Below, one piece after another: positions 7,521 to 16,859 of a DNA stretch of 64,000 bases. Positions within the stretch are counted from its first letter, which is position 1. Each line of letters starts with the position of its first letter. Source of the stretch: Parvibaculum sedimenti (lineage in GTDB: Bacteria > Pseudomonadota > Alphaproteobacteria > Parvibaculales > Parvibaculaceae); the NCBI RefSeq assembly GCF_009184905.1, contig NZ_WESC01000007.1, positions 1-64,000 on the forward strand, in the 5' to 3' direction. Made by a program: the position numbers and the translations under genes. The notes under the pieces were generated by a model. It worked only from the letters and a program-made list of their open reading frames with translations, was not told the origin of the DNA and searched no databases.

Positions 7521-9204
7521 GATATTGTCCCCCGCCTTCGTCTATGTCGCCGGTGCGTTTGCCGCGCTGATACCGTGGCGCATTCCGCGCGCCGTCATCC
7601 TCCTCGCCATTCCGCTCGTTGCGCTGGCGAGTTTCGTTTCGCTGCCCTATGCAAATTACGACCTTCTGAACATCTTCGATCTTCAACTCGGCTTCCTGCG
7701 GCTGGATGCGCTCTCCTTCGTCTTCGCGCTGGTCTTTTCGCTCGCGGCCTTTCTCTCTCTGCTCTTCGCCTTCCATCTTCGCGACCGGCTGGAGCAGGCG
7801 GCGAGCCTCATCTACGCGGGCGCGGCGATCGGCGCGGTTTTCGCCGCCGACCTGCTGACGCTCTTCATCTTCTGGGAGGGAACGGCCCTCGCCTCCGTCT
7901 TCCTCATCTGGGCGCGGCGGACCGAAGGCGCCTGGTACACGGGCCTGCGCTACCTCGCGATCCAGATCGGCTCCGGCCTGCTTCTGCTCGCCGGGCTCAT
8001 CCTGCGCTATCACGATACGGGCTCCATCGCCTTCGAACACATGGAGCTGGACAGCCTCGGAACCTGGCTGATTTTCCTCTCCTTCGGCATCAAATGCGCC
8101 TTCCCGCTGCTCCACAACTGGCTGCAGGATACTTATCCGGCCGCGACGCTCACAGGCTCGGTGACGCTATCGGCCTTTACTACCAAGCTCGCCGTCTACG
8201 CGCTGGCGCGCGGCTTTGCTGGCACCGAAAGCCTCATCTATATCGGCGCAGTGATGACGATCTTCCCGGTCTTCTTCGCCGCGATCGAAAACAATCTCCG
8301 CCGGGTGCTCGCCTACAGTATCAACAACCAGATCGGCTTCATGGTGGTCGGCATCGGCATAGGTACGCCCCTGGCCCTCGACGGCACGGTCGCGCACGCC
8401 TTCGCGCATGTCATCTACAAGGGCCTGTTGTTCATGAGCGTCGGCGCGGTCATGTACCGGACCGGGACCGCCAAGGCGTCGGAACTCGGCGGATTGTGGA
8501 AGTCGATGCCTCTGACCATGGCCTTCTGCGTCGTCGGCGCGATGTCGATCTCGGCCTTCCCGCTCTTTTCGGGCTTCGTGTCGAAGAGCCTCATCCTGTC
8601 GGCAAGCGCCGACACCGGACATTTCGTCGTCTGGCTGACGTTGCTCGTCGCCTCGGTCGGCGTTCTCGAACATTCGGGCATCAAGATTCCCTATTCGATG
8701 TTCTTCGGTCACGACCGCGGGCTCAAGGTCAAGGAAGCGCCGCTTCACATGCTCATCGCGATGGGCCTCGCGGCGGCGCTTTGCGTCGGCATCGGGATAT
8801 GGCCGCAACCGCTTTATGGTCTTTTGCCCTATCCGGTTGACTTCCATCCCTACACGACAGACCACGTCGTGACTCAGCTTCAGCTCCTGTTCTTCGCCGC
8901 CCTCGCCTTTGCCATGCTGATAAGGTACGGGCTCTACCCGGTCGAGCTACGTTCGATCAATCTCGATTTCGACTGGTTCTACCGGCGCCTGCTCTCCGGC
9001 ATGATGATTGTCGTCGCCGATCAGGTCCGGACCGCCTGGCGCGGCCTCGTTCGCAGCGTCGACTACCGCCTCGACCGGCTGCTGGTGGCGGTCTATCGCA
9101 CACATGGGCCCGAGGGTATTCTCGCCCGCACCTCGCAGACCGGCGCAATGGTGTTCTGGATTGCGGTTCTCCTTGGCATCACGCTTGCGCTGACTTACCT
9201 ATAG
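7513..9204 (+). CDS. Third MrpD/NuoL-like proton-conducting subunit
   Basis: A 563-residue Proton_antipo_M protein, longer than its two paralogues. The helix-5 glutamate is in LFIFWEGTALASVFL, the helix-7 lysine in SFGIKCAFPLLHNWLQD, and a helix-8 lysine in SAFTTKLAVYALARG. The extra C-terminal part (about residues 480-563) has a charged, probably amphipathic stretch (DFDWFYRRLLSGMMIV, then SVDYRLDRLLVAVYR) followed by a final helix, reminiscent of the long lateral helix and last helix of NuoL. The start ATG at 7513 overlaps the small membrane protein by eight bases; an upstream frame to 7450 lies inside that gene. It ends the operon. Its stop is about 37 bases before coxG, so read-through is possible. 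Confidence 0.88.
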   Translation: MPEILSPAFVYVAGAFAALIPWRIPRAVILLAIPLVALASFVSLPYANYDLLNIFDLQLGFLRLDALSFVFALVFSLAAFLSLLFAFHLRDRLEQAASLIYAGAAIGAVFAADLLTLFIFWEGTALASVFLIWARRTEGAWYTGLRYLAIQIGSGLLLLAGLILRYHDTGSIAFEHMELDSLGTWLIFLSFGIKCAFPLLHNWLQDTYPAATLTGSVTLSAFTTKLAVYALARGFAGTESLIYIGAVMTIFPVFFAAIENNLRRVLAYSINNQIGFMVVGIGIGTPLALDGTVAHAFAHVIYKGLLFMSVGAVMYRTGTAKASELGGLWKSMPLTMAFCVVGAMSISAFPLFSGFVSKSLILSASADTGHFVVWLTLLVASVGVLEHSGIKIPYSMFFGHDRGLKVKEAPLHMLIAMGLAAALCVGIGIWPQPLYGLLPYPVDFHPYTTDHVVTQLQLLFFAALAFAMLIRYGLYPVELRSINLDFDWFYRRLLSGMMIVVADQVRTAWRGLVRSVDYRLDRLLVAVYRTHGPEGILARTSQTGAMVFWIAVLLGITLALTYL

Positions 9205-9241
9205 TGGCCTGAAGCGTCCCCCCTACCGAAGGAACCCTCCC

Positions 9242-9889
9242 ATGGAAATGTCCGGCGAATACAGAATTCCGGCACCCCGCGAGAACGTATGGGCGGCGCT
9301 TAACGATCCCGAGGTCTTACGGGAAACGATTCCCGGCGCGGAATCGGTCGACAAGATCGCCGATGACGAGTTCGAGGCTGTCGCCAAGGCCAAGGTTGGC
9401 CCGGTCAGCGCGCGCTTCAAGGGCAAGGTGAAACTCACCGACATCGACCCGCCGAACGGTTATACGATCAACGGCGAAGGCAATGGCGGCGCGGCGGGCT
9501 TTGCCAAGGGCTCGGCGAAAGTTCGCCTCACCGATGACAATGGCGTGACCGTGCTGACCTATACCGTCAATGCGCAGATCGGTGGCAAGCTCGCCCAGAT
9601 TGGCCAGCGCTTCATCGACTCCACCGCATCGAAGCTCGCCGACGAGTTCTTCGGCAACTTCTCGGCGGCGCTTGGCGGCGCGAAGGTCGAACCTGCGGCC
9701 GGTCTGGCGCCGGAACTCGTCGAGGAAATCGCGGAAGGCCTCGTCAAGTCGCCGGATCAGGACGCTATCGCGCCGACCGGCGTTCCCATGCTGCCTGACG
9801 AGGAAGCCGGCCAGGGCCTCTCGCCCTGGATTTGGGGTAGCGTCCTCATCATCGCCGTGGTCGCGCTGATCTTGATCTTCGGTCGTTGA
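9242..9889 (+). CDS. coxG: CoxG-like SRPBCC protein
   Basis: A 215-residue protein of the CoxG/SRPBCC family. The N-terminal 150 residues form the START-like fold typical of CoxG, beginning MEMSGEYRIPAPRENVWAAL and including the conserved NDPEVLRETIPGAES. A single C-terminal hydrophobic helix (about residues 196-213, SVLIIAVVALILIFG) should anchor it to the membrane. In Afipia (Oligotropha), CoxG is proposed to recruit CO dehydrogenase to the cytoplasmic membrane; that is family knowledge. It precedes coxS by about 110 bases. An AAGGAA box lies just upstream of the start. Confidence 0.88.
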   Translation: MEMSGEYRIPAPRENVWAALNDPEVLRETIPGAESVDKIADDEFEAVAKAKVGPVSARFKGKVKLTDIDPPNGYTINGEGNGGAAGFAKGSAKVRLTDDNGVTVLTYTVNAQIGGKLAQIGQRFIDSTASKLADEFFGNFSAALGGAKVEPAAGLAPELVEEIAEGLVKSPDQDAIAPTGVPMLPDEEAGQGLSPWIWGSVLIIAVVALILIFGR

Positions 9890-10000
9890 TCTGCGTTCAC
9901 TGAACTTTCTGTCAGTGAACCACGGTCTTCATTCGACCGCGCTTGACGCCGCATGCCCAAGCGCGGAGACTCATAAAAACATTTCGAGGGAGGCCTGCCC

Positions 10001-10465
<465 letters not shown>

Positions 10466-10502
10466 ACGATCTGGGCTCAAGCTACTCTGGGAGGAGTTCT
10501 GG

Positions 10503-12881
10503 ATGTCCGATCTATCCGAGCAAGGCGTAGGCAAACCGGTTCGCCGGAAGGAAGACTTCCGCTTCATTACCGGCAATGGCCACTACACCGACGATATCAG
10601 CCGCCCGCATCAGACGCATGGCTACTTTCTGCGTTCGCCGCATGCCCATGCAAAGATCCGCAGCATCGACACGAAAGCTGTACTGGCAGCACCCGGCGTC
10701 CTCGCAATCTTCACCGGCAAGGACATCGCCGCCGACAAGCTCGGCGGGCTCATCTGCGGCTGGACCGTGCATTCGAAAGACGGCTCGGCGATGAAGGTCG
10801 GACCGCATCCCGTGCTCGCGCTGGACACGGTGCGCTATGTCGGCGATCACGTCGCGCTCGTCGTCGCGGAAACGCATGAAGAGGCGAAATCGGCAGCTGA
10901 GTTGATCGAGGTCGATTACGAAGAACTGCCCGCTATCGTGTCCCTCGCCGATTGCGAAAAGCCGGGCGCGCCGCAGGTACACCCCGAAGCGCCGCACAAT
11001 ATCTGCTTTGAGTGGGAACTTGGTAACAAGGCCGAGACGGAAGCCGCTTTTGCCAGGGCTACGAAGGTCGTGAAGATCGACCTCGTCAACAACCGGCTGA
11101 TCCCCAACGCGATGGAGCCCCGCGCGGCCATTGGCGAATATGACAAGGGTACGGGTGGCTACACGCTCCACACCACGAGCCAGAACCCACATGTGGCGCG
11201 GCTCGTTCTTTCCGCCTTTGTCGGCGTCGCGCCGGAACACAAGCTGCGCGTCATCGCGCCCGATGTCGGTGGCGGCTTCGGCTCGAAGATTTTCATCTAT
11301 GCAGAGGAAACGGCCTGCGTCTGGGCGGCAGCCAAGGTCGGCCGCCCCATCAAGTGGACGGCGGAACGCTCCGAGAGCTTCATGTCGGACGCGCATGGCC
11401 GCGACCATCTGAGCCATGCGGAACTGGCGCTCGACGCGAACGGCAAGATCCTCGGCCTGCGTGTGAAGACCATCGCAAATCTCGGCGCCTATCTCTCGAC
11501 CTTTTCCGCCGCCGTACCGACCTATCTCTACGGCACGCTGCTTTCGGGCCAATACGACATCCCGGCGATCTATGTCGAGGTCGACGGCGTCTACACGCAC
11601 ACCGCGCCGGTCGACGCCTATCGTGGTGCGGGACGGCCCGAAGCGACATTCCTCATCGAGCGCATCGTCGAGACGGCGGCGCGCGAAACGGGCCTCGATC
11701 CGGCAGAGTTCCGGCGACGCAATTTCATCCGCGCCTTCCCGCATCAAACGCCCGTCATCATGAATTACGATGCGGGAAATTACGATGCCTCGCTCGACAA
11801 GGCGATGGAGATTGCCGACGTGAAGGGCTTTGCCGTGCGCAAGGCCGAAGCGGCGCGGCGGGGCAAGCTGCGCGGGCTCGGCTATTCCACCTATATCGAG
11901 GCTTGCGGCATTGCGCCCTCGGCTGCCGTCGGCTCTCTCGGCGCAGGCGTGGGCCTTTGGGAATCCGCCGAGGTGCGCGTCAATCCGACCGGCAATGTCG
12001 AAGTCCTGACGGGGTCGCACAGCCACGGTCAGGGCCACGAGACGACCTTTGCGCAGCTCGTCTCCTCGCGGCTCGGCATTCCGATCGACCAGATCGAAAT
12101 CGTGCATGGCGATACCGACAAGGTGCAATTTGGCATGGGCACTTATGGCTCGCGCTCTGGCGCCGTCGGCATGAGCGCCATCGTCAAGGCGCTGGACAAG
12201 GTGGAGGCCAAGGCGAAGAAGATCGCCGCGCATCTGATGGAAGCCGCCGTCGAGGACGTCGTCTTTCAGGAAGGCCGCTTCACCGTTCAGGGCACCGACA
12301 AATCGCTCGCCTGGGCAGAGGTCACGCTTGCGGCCTATACGGCCCACGGCTTTCCATCAAGCGAGATCGAGCCGGGGCTCAAGGAAACCTCCTTCTACGA
12401 CCCCTCCAACTTCACCTTCCCCGCCGGCTGCCACATCTGCGAAGTCGAGATTGACCCTGAAACCGGCGTCCTCGATATCGCGAATTTCGTAGCGGTCGAC
12501 GATTTCGGTACCATCATCAACCCGATGATCGTCGAGGGACAGGTGCATGGCGGCATCGCGCAGGGCGTGGGACAGGCGCTGCTCGAACTCGGTGTCTATG
12601 ACAATGACTCCGGCCAGCTCGTCACCGGCTCCTTCATGGACTATTGCATGCCGCGAGCAGACAATGTTCCAAGCTTCCGGCTCGGCTTCACCAAGACCGA
12701 ATGCCCCTCCAATCCGCTGGGCATGAAGGGCTGCGGCGAAGCTGGCGCCATCGCCTCGCCACCCGCCATCATCAACGCCATTACGGATGCTCTCGGTATC
12801 CGCGATATCGAAATGCCGGCAACGCCCGCGCGCATCTGGAAGGCCATTCAGTCTTCCCGTCCGCGAGCCGCCGCCGAATAG
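10503..12881 (+). CDS. coxL: Form II CoxL-type molybdenum hydroxylase large subunit
   Basis: A 792-residue molybdopterin-binding catalytic subunit. The loop that separates the subtypes reads AYRGAGR at residues 372-378, the form II (BMS-type) signature. Form I CO dehydrogenases carry AYxCSFR with the copper-binding cysteine, which is absent here. The catalytic glutamate is in GCGEAGA (Glu746), and VGGGFGSK and [11 protein letters not shown] match molybdopterin-contact segments. Whether form II enzymes oxidise CO physiologically is disputed; other aldehyde- or purine-like substrates are possible. A GGGAGGAG box lies close upstream. A large open frame opposite it is a composition shadow. Confidence 0.93.
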   Translation: MSDLSEQGVGKPVRRKEDFRFITGNGHYTDDISRPHQTHGYFLRSPHAHAKIRSIDTKAVLAAPGVLAIFTGKDIAADKLGGLICGWTVHSKDGSAMKVGPHPVLALDTVRYVGDHVALVVAETHEEAKSAAELIEVDYEELPAIVSLADCEKPGAPQVHPEAPHNICFEWELGNKAETEAAFARATKVVKIDLVNNRLIPNAMEPRAAIGEYDKGTGGYTLHTTSQNPHVARLVLSAFVGVAPEHKLRVIAPDVGGGFGSKIFIYAEETACVWAAAKVGRPIKWTAERSESFMSDAHGRDHLSHAELALDANGKILGLRVKTIANLGAYLSTFSAAVPTYLYGTLLSGQYDIPAIYVEVDGVYTHTAPVDAYRGAGRPEATFLIERIVETAARETGLDPAEFRRRNFIRAFPHQTPVIMNYDAGNYDASLDKAMEIADVKGFAVRKAEAARRGKLRGLGYSTYIEACGIAPSAAVGSLGAGVGLWESAEVRVNPTGNVEVLTGSHSHGQGHETTFAQLVSSRLGIPIDQIEIVHGDTDKVQFGMGTYGSRSGAVGMSAIVKALDKVEAKAKKIAAHLMEAAVEDVVFQEGRFTVQGTDKSLAWAEVTLAAYTAHGFPSSEIEPGLKETSFYDPSNFTFPAGCHICEVEIDPETGVLDIANFVAVDDFGTIINPMIVEGQVHGGIAQGVGQALLELGVYDNDSGQLVTGSFMDYCMPRADNVPSFRLGFTKTECPSNPLGMKGCGEAGAIASPPAIINAITDALGIRDIEMPATPARIWKAIQSSRPRAAAE

Positions 12882-12891
12882 GAGAGACGTC

Positions 12892-13689
12892 ATGTACCAG
12901 TTCAACTATGTCCGCCCGAAGTCGCTCGCCGATGCGGAAGCGCTGCTAGCCAAGGCAGACGATCCGAAGCTTCTCGCGGGCGGCCAGACGCTGATCCCGA
13001 CGCTGAAGCAGCGCCTTGCCATGCCGAGCGACGTCATCGACATCGGCAGCCTCAAGGAACTCGCCTTCATCAAGGTCGAGGGCGAGGCCATCATGATCGG
13101 CGCGGGCACCAAACATTTCGACGTCGCGAATTCTCCCGACGTGAAGAAACACATTCCGGCGCTGGCCGAGCTCGCCGGCATGATCGGCGATCCCGCCGTG
13201 CGCCACATGGGCACGATCGGCGGCTCCATCGCGAACAACGACCCCGCTGCCGATTACCCCGCCGCCTGCCTCGCGCTCGACGCCAAGATCCACACGACGA
13301 AACGGCTCATCGCGGCAGATGAATATTTCAAGGGCATGTTCGAGACCGCGCTGACCGATGGCGAGATCATCAAGGAAGTGACCTTCCCGCACCCCGAGAA
13401 AGCCGCCTACATGAAGTTCCCGAACCCGGCCTCGCGCTACGCCATGGTCGGCGTCTTCGTCGCGAAGGGCCCCTGGGGTGTGCGCGTCGCCGTCACCGGC
13501 GCAGGCCAGAACGGCGTCTTCCGCGTCAAGGAGATGGAGAACGCGCTGGCGAAGAACTGGTCGCCGGATGCCGTTGCCTCGATCAAGGTCCCGGCGGACG
13601 GACTCCTTTCCGACCTTCACGGCAGCGCGGAATATCGGGCGCATCTCGTCACCGTAATGGCAAAGCGGGCCGTCGCTGCGGCGGGCTGA
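12892..13689 (+). CDS. coxM: Molybdenum hydroxylase FAD subunit (CoxM)
   Basis: A 265-residue FAD-binding subunit of the xanthine-oxidase family. The two flavin motifs are present: LLAGGQTLIPTLKQR (about residues 27-41) and TIGGSIANNDPAADYPAA (about 110-127), with the CO_deh_flav_C domain after residue 160. It completes the S-L-M trio. I chose ATG 12892 because a GGAGAG box lies seven bases upstream; an in-frame start at 12787 would sit inside coxL. The product takes electrons from CoxS and hands them to an unknown acceptor, probably quinone or a cytochrome. Confidence 0.93.
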   Translation: MYQFNYVRPKSLADAEALLAKADDPKLLAGGQTLIPTLKQRLAMPSDVIDIGSLKELAFIKVEGEAIMIGAGTKHFDVANSPDVKKHIPALAELAGMIGDPAVRHMGTIGGSIANNDPAADYPAACLALDAKIHTTKRLIAADEYFKGMFETALTDGEIIKEVTFPHPEKAAYMKFPNPASRYAMVGVFVAKGPWGVRVAVTGAGQNGVFRVKEMENALAKNWSPDAVASIKVPADGLLSDLHGSAEYRAHLVTVMAKRAVAAAG

Positions 13690-13760
13690 CCAATCGAGGG
13701 GATGCGAAATCCCCTCCGGCCCGCCTTTCCGACCGCGCGCCAAGCGACTACATTCTTCAC

Positions 13761-14672
13761 ATGACCATTCCCGCTTCCATCGACGAGACCGTCGAACTTC
13801 TGGCGCGCGGCGCCTATGTCGCCGACCGCTCACTCGCCACCGTGATTTTTCTCGCCCTCAAGATGGGCCGTCCGCTGCTGCTCGAAGGCGAGGCTGGCGT
13901 CGGCAAGACCGAGATCGCCAAGGTCCTCGCGTCTGCCCTTGGGCGCCGGCTCATCCGCCTCCAATGCTATGAAGGTCTCGATACGGCGAGCGCGGTCTAT
14001 GAGTGGAACTATCAGGCGCAGATGATCGAGATCCGTCTTGCCGAAGCCGAGGGCAAGCAGGACCGCGACACGCTGGGCAAGGACGTCTTCTCCGAACGCT
14101 TCCTGATCCGCCGCCCTATCCTTCAGGCACTCGAGCCCGACGTCGCGGGCCCGCCCGTGCTGCTCATCGACGAACTCGACCGCACCGATGAACCGTTCGA
14201 AGCCTATCTGCTCGAAGTGCTCTCCGACTTTCAGGTGACAGTGCCGGAGATCGGCACGATCAAGGCGAAAGAGCCGCCCATCGTCATCATCACCTCGAAC
14301 CGCACGCGCGAAATCCACGACGCGCTGAAGCGGCGCTGCCTCTATCACTGGGTCGATTATCCGGACGCCGAGCGAGAGTTGAATATTCTGCGGCTCAAGG
14401 CGCCGGGCGCCGATCAGCGTCTCTCGCGCGAGGTCGTCGCCTTCGTGCAGTCGCTCCGCAAGCTCGACCTCTACAAGAACCCCGGCGTCGCCGAGACGAT
14501 CGACTGGGCGCAGGCCCTGACGCAGCTCGATGCGCTCGCCCTCAACCAGCAAGTCGTCAACGATACGCTGGGGGCGCTCCTCAAATATCAGGACGACATC
14601 GCCCGCGTGCAGGGAAGCGAGGCCGCCCGCATTCTCGCCGAGATCAGGGCGGGCGCGCAGGCGGCGCAATGA
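13761..14672 (+). CDS. coxD: MoxR-family AAA+ ATPase (CoxD)
   Basis: A 303-residue MoxR-type ATPase. The Walker A is GEAGVGKTE (about residues 43-51) and the Walker B is VLLIDELDRTDE (about 133-144). Sensor 1 is in IVIITSNRTRE, with the arginine-rich DALKRRCLYHWVDYP stretch after it. CoxD in Afipia is proposed to help mature the active site of CO dehydrogenase, in partnership with the VWA protein CoxE; this is family knowledge. Its stop overlaps the coxE start by four bases, which fits a working MoxR-VWA pair. There is a 70-base gap after coxM. Confidence 0.92.
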   Translation: MTIPASIDETVELLARGAYVADRSLATVIFLALKMGRPLLLEGEAGVGKTEIAKVLASALGRRLIRLQCYEGLDTASAVYEWNYQAQMIEIRLAEAEGKQDRDTLGKDVFSERFLIRRPILQALEPDVAGPPVLLIDELDRTDEPFEAYLLEVLSDFQVTVPEIGTIKAKEPPIVIITSNRTREIHDALKRRCLYHWVDYPDAERELNILRLKAPGADQRLSREVVAFVQSLRKLDLYKNPGVAETIDWAQALTQLDALALNQQVVNDTLGALLKYQDDIARVQGSEAARILAEIRAGAQAAQ

Positions 14673-15853
14673 CCAATCAGGGCCGCATCGCCGAGAACAT
14701 CGTGCATTTCGCGCGGGTTTTGCGGCGGGCGGGTCTCAAGGCGGGGCCGCAGCAGGTTCTGGACGCCATCGCGGCGGTGGAAGCCGCAGGCTTCAATAGC
14801 CGCGAGGATTTCTACTGGACGCTCCATGCGACGCTGGTGAAGCGCCATGAGGACGAGGTGATCTTCGAACAGGCCTTCCACGTCTTTTGGCGCGATCCGC
14901 AATTGCTCGACCGCATGATGGCGCTAATGCTGCCGGAGATCAGGACGCCGGATAACGAGGATCGCGAAAAAGCGAACCGCCGCATATCCGATGCCCTTTT
15001 CGCCAATGAACCGAACAAGCGGGAGCCGGACGAGCCGGAACTCGAGATCGACGCGAGTGAAACCTTTTCCGCTTCCGAGGTGCTGAGGAAGAAAGACTTC
15101 GAGCAGATGACGGCCGCCGAGCTTGCGGAAGCCAAGGCCGCCATAGCCCGCCTCCGCCTGCCGCTCGACGAGGCGCGGACGCGGCGCACCGCGCCCTCCG
15201 CTCGCGGCCGGATCGTGGACATGCGGGCAACGCTCCGCGCCTCGCTCCGCGCTGGCGGCATCATTCCGCTCAAAAAGCGTGACTATCGCCACCGCCGCCC
15301 GCCCCTCGTCGTGCTTTGTGACATTTCGGGCTCCATGTCGGCCTATAGCCGCATCTTCCTCCATTTCCTCCACGCGCTGACCAATGACCGCGACCGGGTG
15401 CATGTCTTCCTCTTCGGCACGCGGCTGACCAACGTGACCCGCGAATTGAAGCATCGTGACGTGGACGACGCGCTTGCCCGCGTTACCGCCGCCGTCGGCG
15501 ACTGGGACGGCGGCACCCGTATCGGCGAGACGCTTCACCGCTTCAACGTGGATTGGGGCCGCCGCGTTCTCGGTCAGGGCGCAGTCGTTCTCCTTGTCAC
15601 CGACGGGCTCGACCGTGATGCGGGCGAAGGCGTCGAGCCCGAGGTCGCCCGCCTCCACCGGCAGGCGAAACGCCTCATCTGGCTCAACCCGCTCTTGCGC
15701 TATGATCGCTTCGAACCGAAGGCGCAGGGGATCCGGGCCCTGCTCCCGCATGTCGACGAGTTCCGTCCCGTTCACAACATCGCGTCGCTGGCCTCGCTCA
15801 TCGAAGCTCTGAGCGCCCCTGCCGCAACGAAGCCCGAAAGGAGGGCCGCATGA
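14669..15853 (+). CDS. coxE: VWA-domain protein CoxE
   Basis: A 394-residue protein of the CoxE family. The C-terminal half is a von Willebrand A domain with an intact MIDAS motif, DISGSMSAYS, near residues 216-225. A threonine in the loop follows, and the DGGTRIGETL segment completes the metal site. The N-terminal half is the helical region typical of CoxE-like proteins (NIVHFARVLRRAGLKAGPQQ at about residues 9-28). It should act with the MoxR ATPase CoxD as a chaperone-like pair that matures the molybdenum enzyme. It overlaps genes on both sides by four bases. Confidence 0.92.
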   Translation: MTNQGRIAENIVHFARVLRRAGLKAGPQQVLDAIAAVEAAGFNSREDFYWTLHATLVKRHEDEVIFEQAFHVFWRDPQLLDRMMALMLPEIRTPDNEDREKANRRISDALFANEPNKREPDEPELEIDASETFSASEVLRKKDFEQMTAAELAEAKAAIARLRLPLDEARTRRTAPSARGRIVDMRATLRASLRAGGIIPLKKRDYRHRRPPLVVLCDISGSMSAYSRIFLHFLHALTNDRDRVHVFLFGTRLTNVTRELKHRDVDDALARVTAAVGDWDGGTRIGETLHRFNVDWGRRVLGQGAVVLLVTDGLDRDAGEGVEPEVARLHRQAKRLIWLNPLLRYDRFEPKAQGIRALLPHVDEFRPVHNIASLASLIEALSAPAATKPERRAA

Positions 15854-16182
15854 CCGAAACCCTCGACCATGAAAAGGTGCTGGAGCAAGCCGCGCGCTGG
15901 AAGGCTGACGGCCACGGCGTCGCCCTCGCCACCGTTATCGAGACCTGGGGCTCGGCCCCGCGCCCGGTCGGCAGCCAGCTCGCCATCCGCGATGACGCCT
16001 CCTTCATCGGCTCGGTCTCTGGCGGCTGCATCGAGGGCGATGTCGTGACCAGGGCGCTCGACACGCTCGAAACCGGGAAACCGGAAGTCCTCGAATATGG
16101 TGTCAGCGACGCCAAGGCATGGGAGGTCGGCCTCGCCTGCGGTGGCCGCATCCGCGTCTTCATCGAGCCGGTGACCGCCTGA
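15850..16182 (+). CDS. XdhC/CoxI N-terminal-domain protein
   Basis: A 110-residue protein matching only the N-terminal XdhC_CoxI domain. It contains the conserved TVIETWGSAPRPVGSQLAI (about residues 27-45) and GSVSGGCIEGDVV (about 54-66), whose Cys is thought to bind molybdenum cofactor in XdhC. Full XdhC proteins carry an additional Rossmann domain, which here is a separate gene starting one base into this stop (TGATG overlap). Family knowledge gives XdhC a role in holding and inserting sulphurated Moco into xanthine-oxidase-type enzymes. The split organisation is also found in other form II cox clusters. Confidence 0.88.
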   Translation: MTETLDHEKVLEQAARWKADGHGVALATVIETWGSAPRPVGSQLAIRDDASFIGSVSGGCIEGDVVTRALDTLETGKPEVLEYGVSDAKAWEVGLACGGRIRVFIEPVTA

Positions 16183-16859
16183 TGCACAGCGAAATCCTTC
16201 AGCGCCTACTCGAAGATCGCACTGCAAAGCGCCCTGTTGTGCTCGCCACTCGCCTCTCGGACGGGATCCAGAAACTTTTGTATTATTCTGATACAAAAGG
16301 AGAAAATGCACTTCTTCATGCTGCGAATGAAGCGCTTGCGTCTGACAAGGGCCGTATCGTCGCCGCATCCGACGGCGAATGGTTCCTCAATGTCTTCAAC
16401 CCGCCGCTCCGGCTGATCATCGTCGGCGCTGTCCACATCGCCCAGCCCTTCGCACGCATCGCGGCATTGGCTGGCTATGACGTAACGGTGATCGATCCGC
16501 GCACAGCCTTTGCGTCGGAGGATCGCTTCCCCGGCATCCGTCTCGTCACCAACTGGCCGGATGAAGCCATGGCGGCGGAGGCGCCGGACACGCGAACGGC
16601 TGTCGTCACCCTCACCCACGATCCGAAGCTCGATGACCCGGCTTTGCACGCCGCACTCAAAAGCCCCTGCTTCTACATCGGCGCGCTCGGCAGCAAGAAG
16701 ACCCACGCATCCCGCATGGAGCGGTTGACCGCTGCAGGCTTCGACGAAGCGGCCCGCGCCCGCATCCACGGTCCGGTCGGACTTTCCATCGGCGCCAAGA
16801 GCCCCGCCGAGATCGCCATCTCGATCATGGCGCAGATCACCGAAAAGCTCCGCACATGA
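16182..16859 (+). CDS. XdhC/CoxI Rossmann-domain protein
   Basis: A 225-residue protein equivalent to the C-terminal half of XdhC. The Rossmann motif is LRLIIVGAVHIAQPFARIA (about residues 76-94) and conserved GALGSKKTHASRMERL lies near 167-182, with GPVGLSIGAKSPAEIAISI near 195-213, the family ending. The usual GxGxxG glycine pattern is altered to VGAVHIA. The first 60 residues are poorly conserved. ATG 16182 overlaps the preceding stop; a longer frame from 16119 lies inside that gene. It is probably part of a two-piece Moco chaperone together with the gene before it. Confidence 0.87.
   Translation: MHSEILQRLLEDRTAKRPVVLATRLSDGIQKLLYYSDTKGENALLHAANEALASDKGRIVAASDGEWFLNVFNPPLRLIIVGAVHIAQPFARIAALAGYDVTVIDPRTAFASEDRFPGIRLVTNWPDEAMAAEAPDTRTAVVTLTHDPKLDDPALHAALKSPCFYIGALGSKKTHASRMERLTAAGFDEAARARIHGPVGLSIGAKSPAEIAISIMAQITEKLRT

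Noticed and set aside
10512-12347. A 611-codon open frame on the strand opposite coxL
   Set aside because: High-GC shadow of coxL; the translation is rich in Arg, Asp and His with no recognisable domain, while coxL itself is unmistakable.
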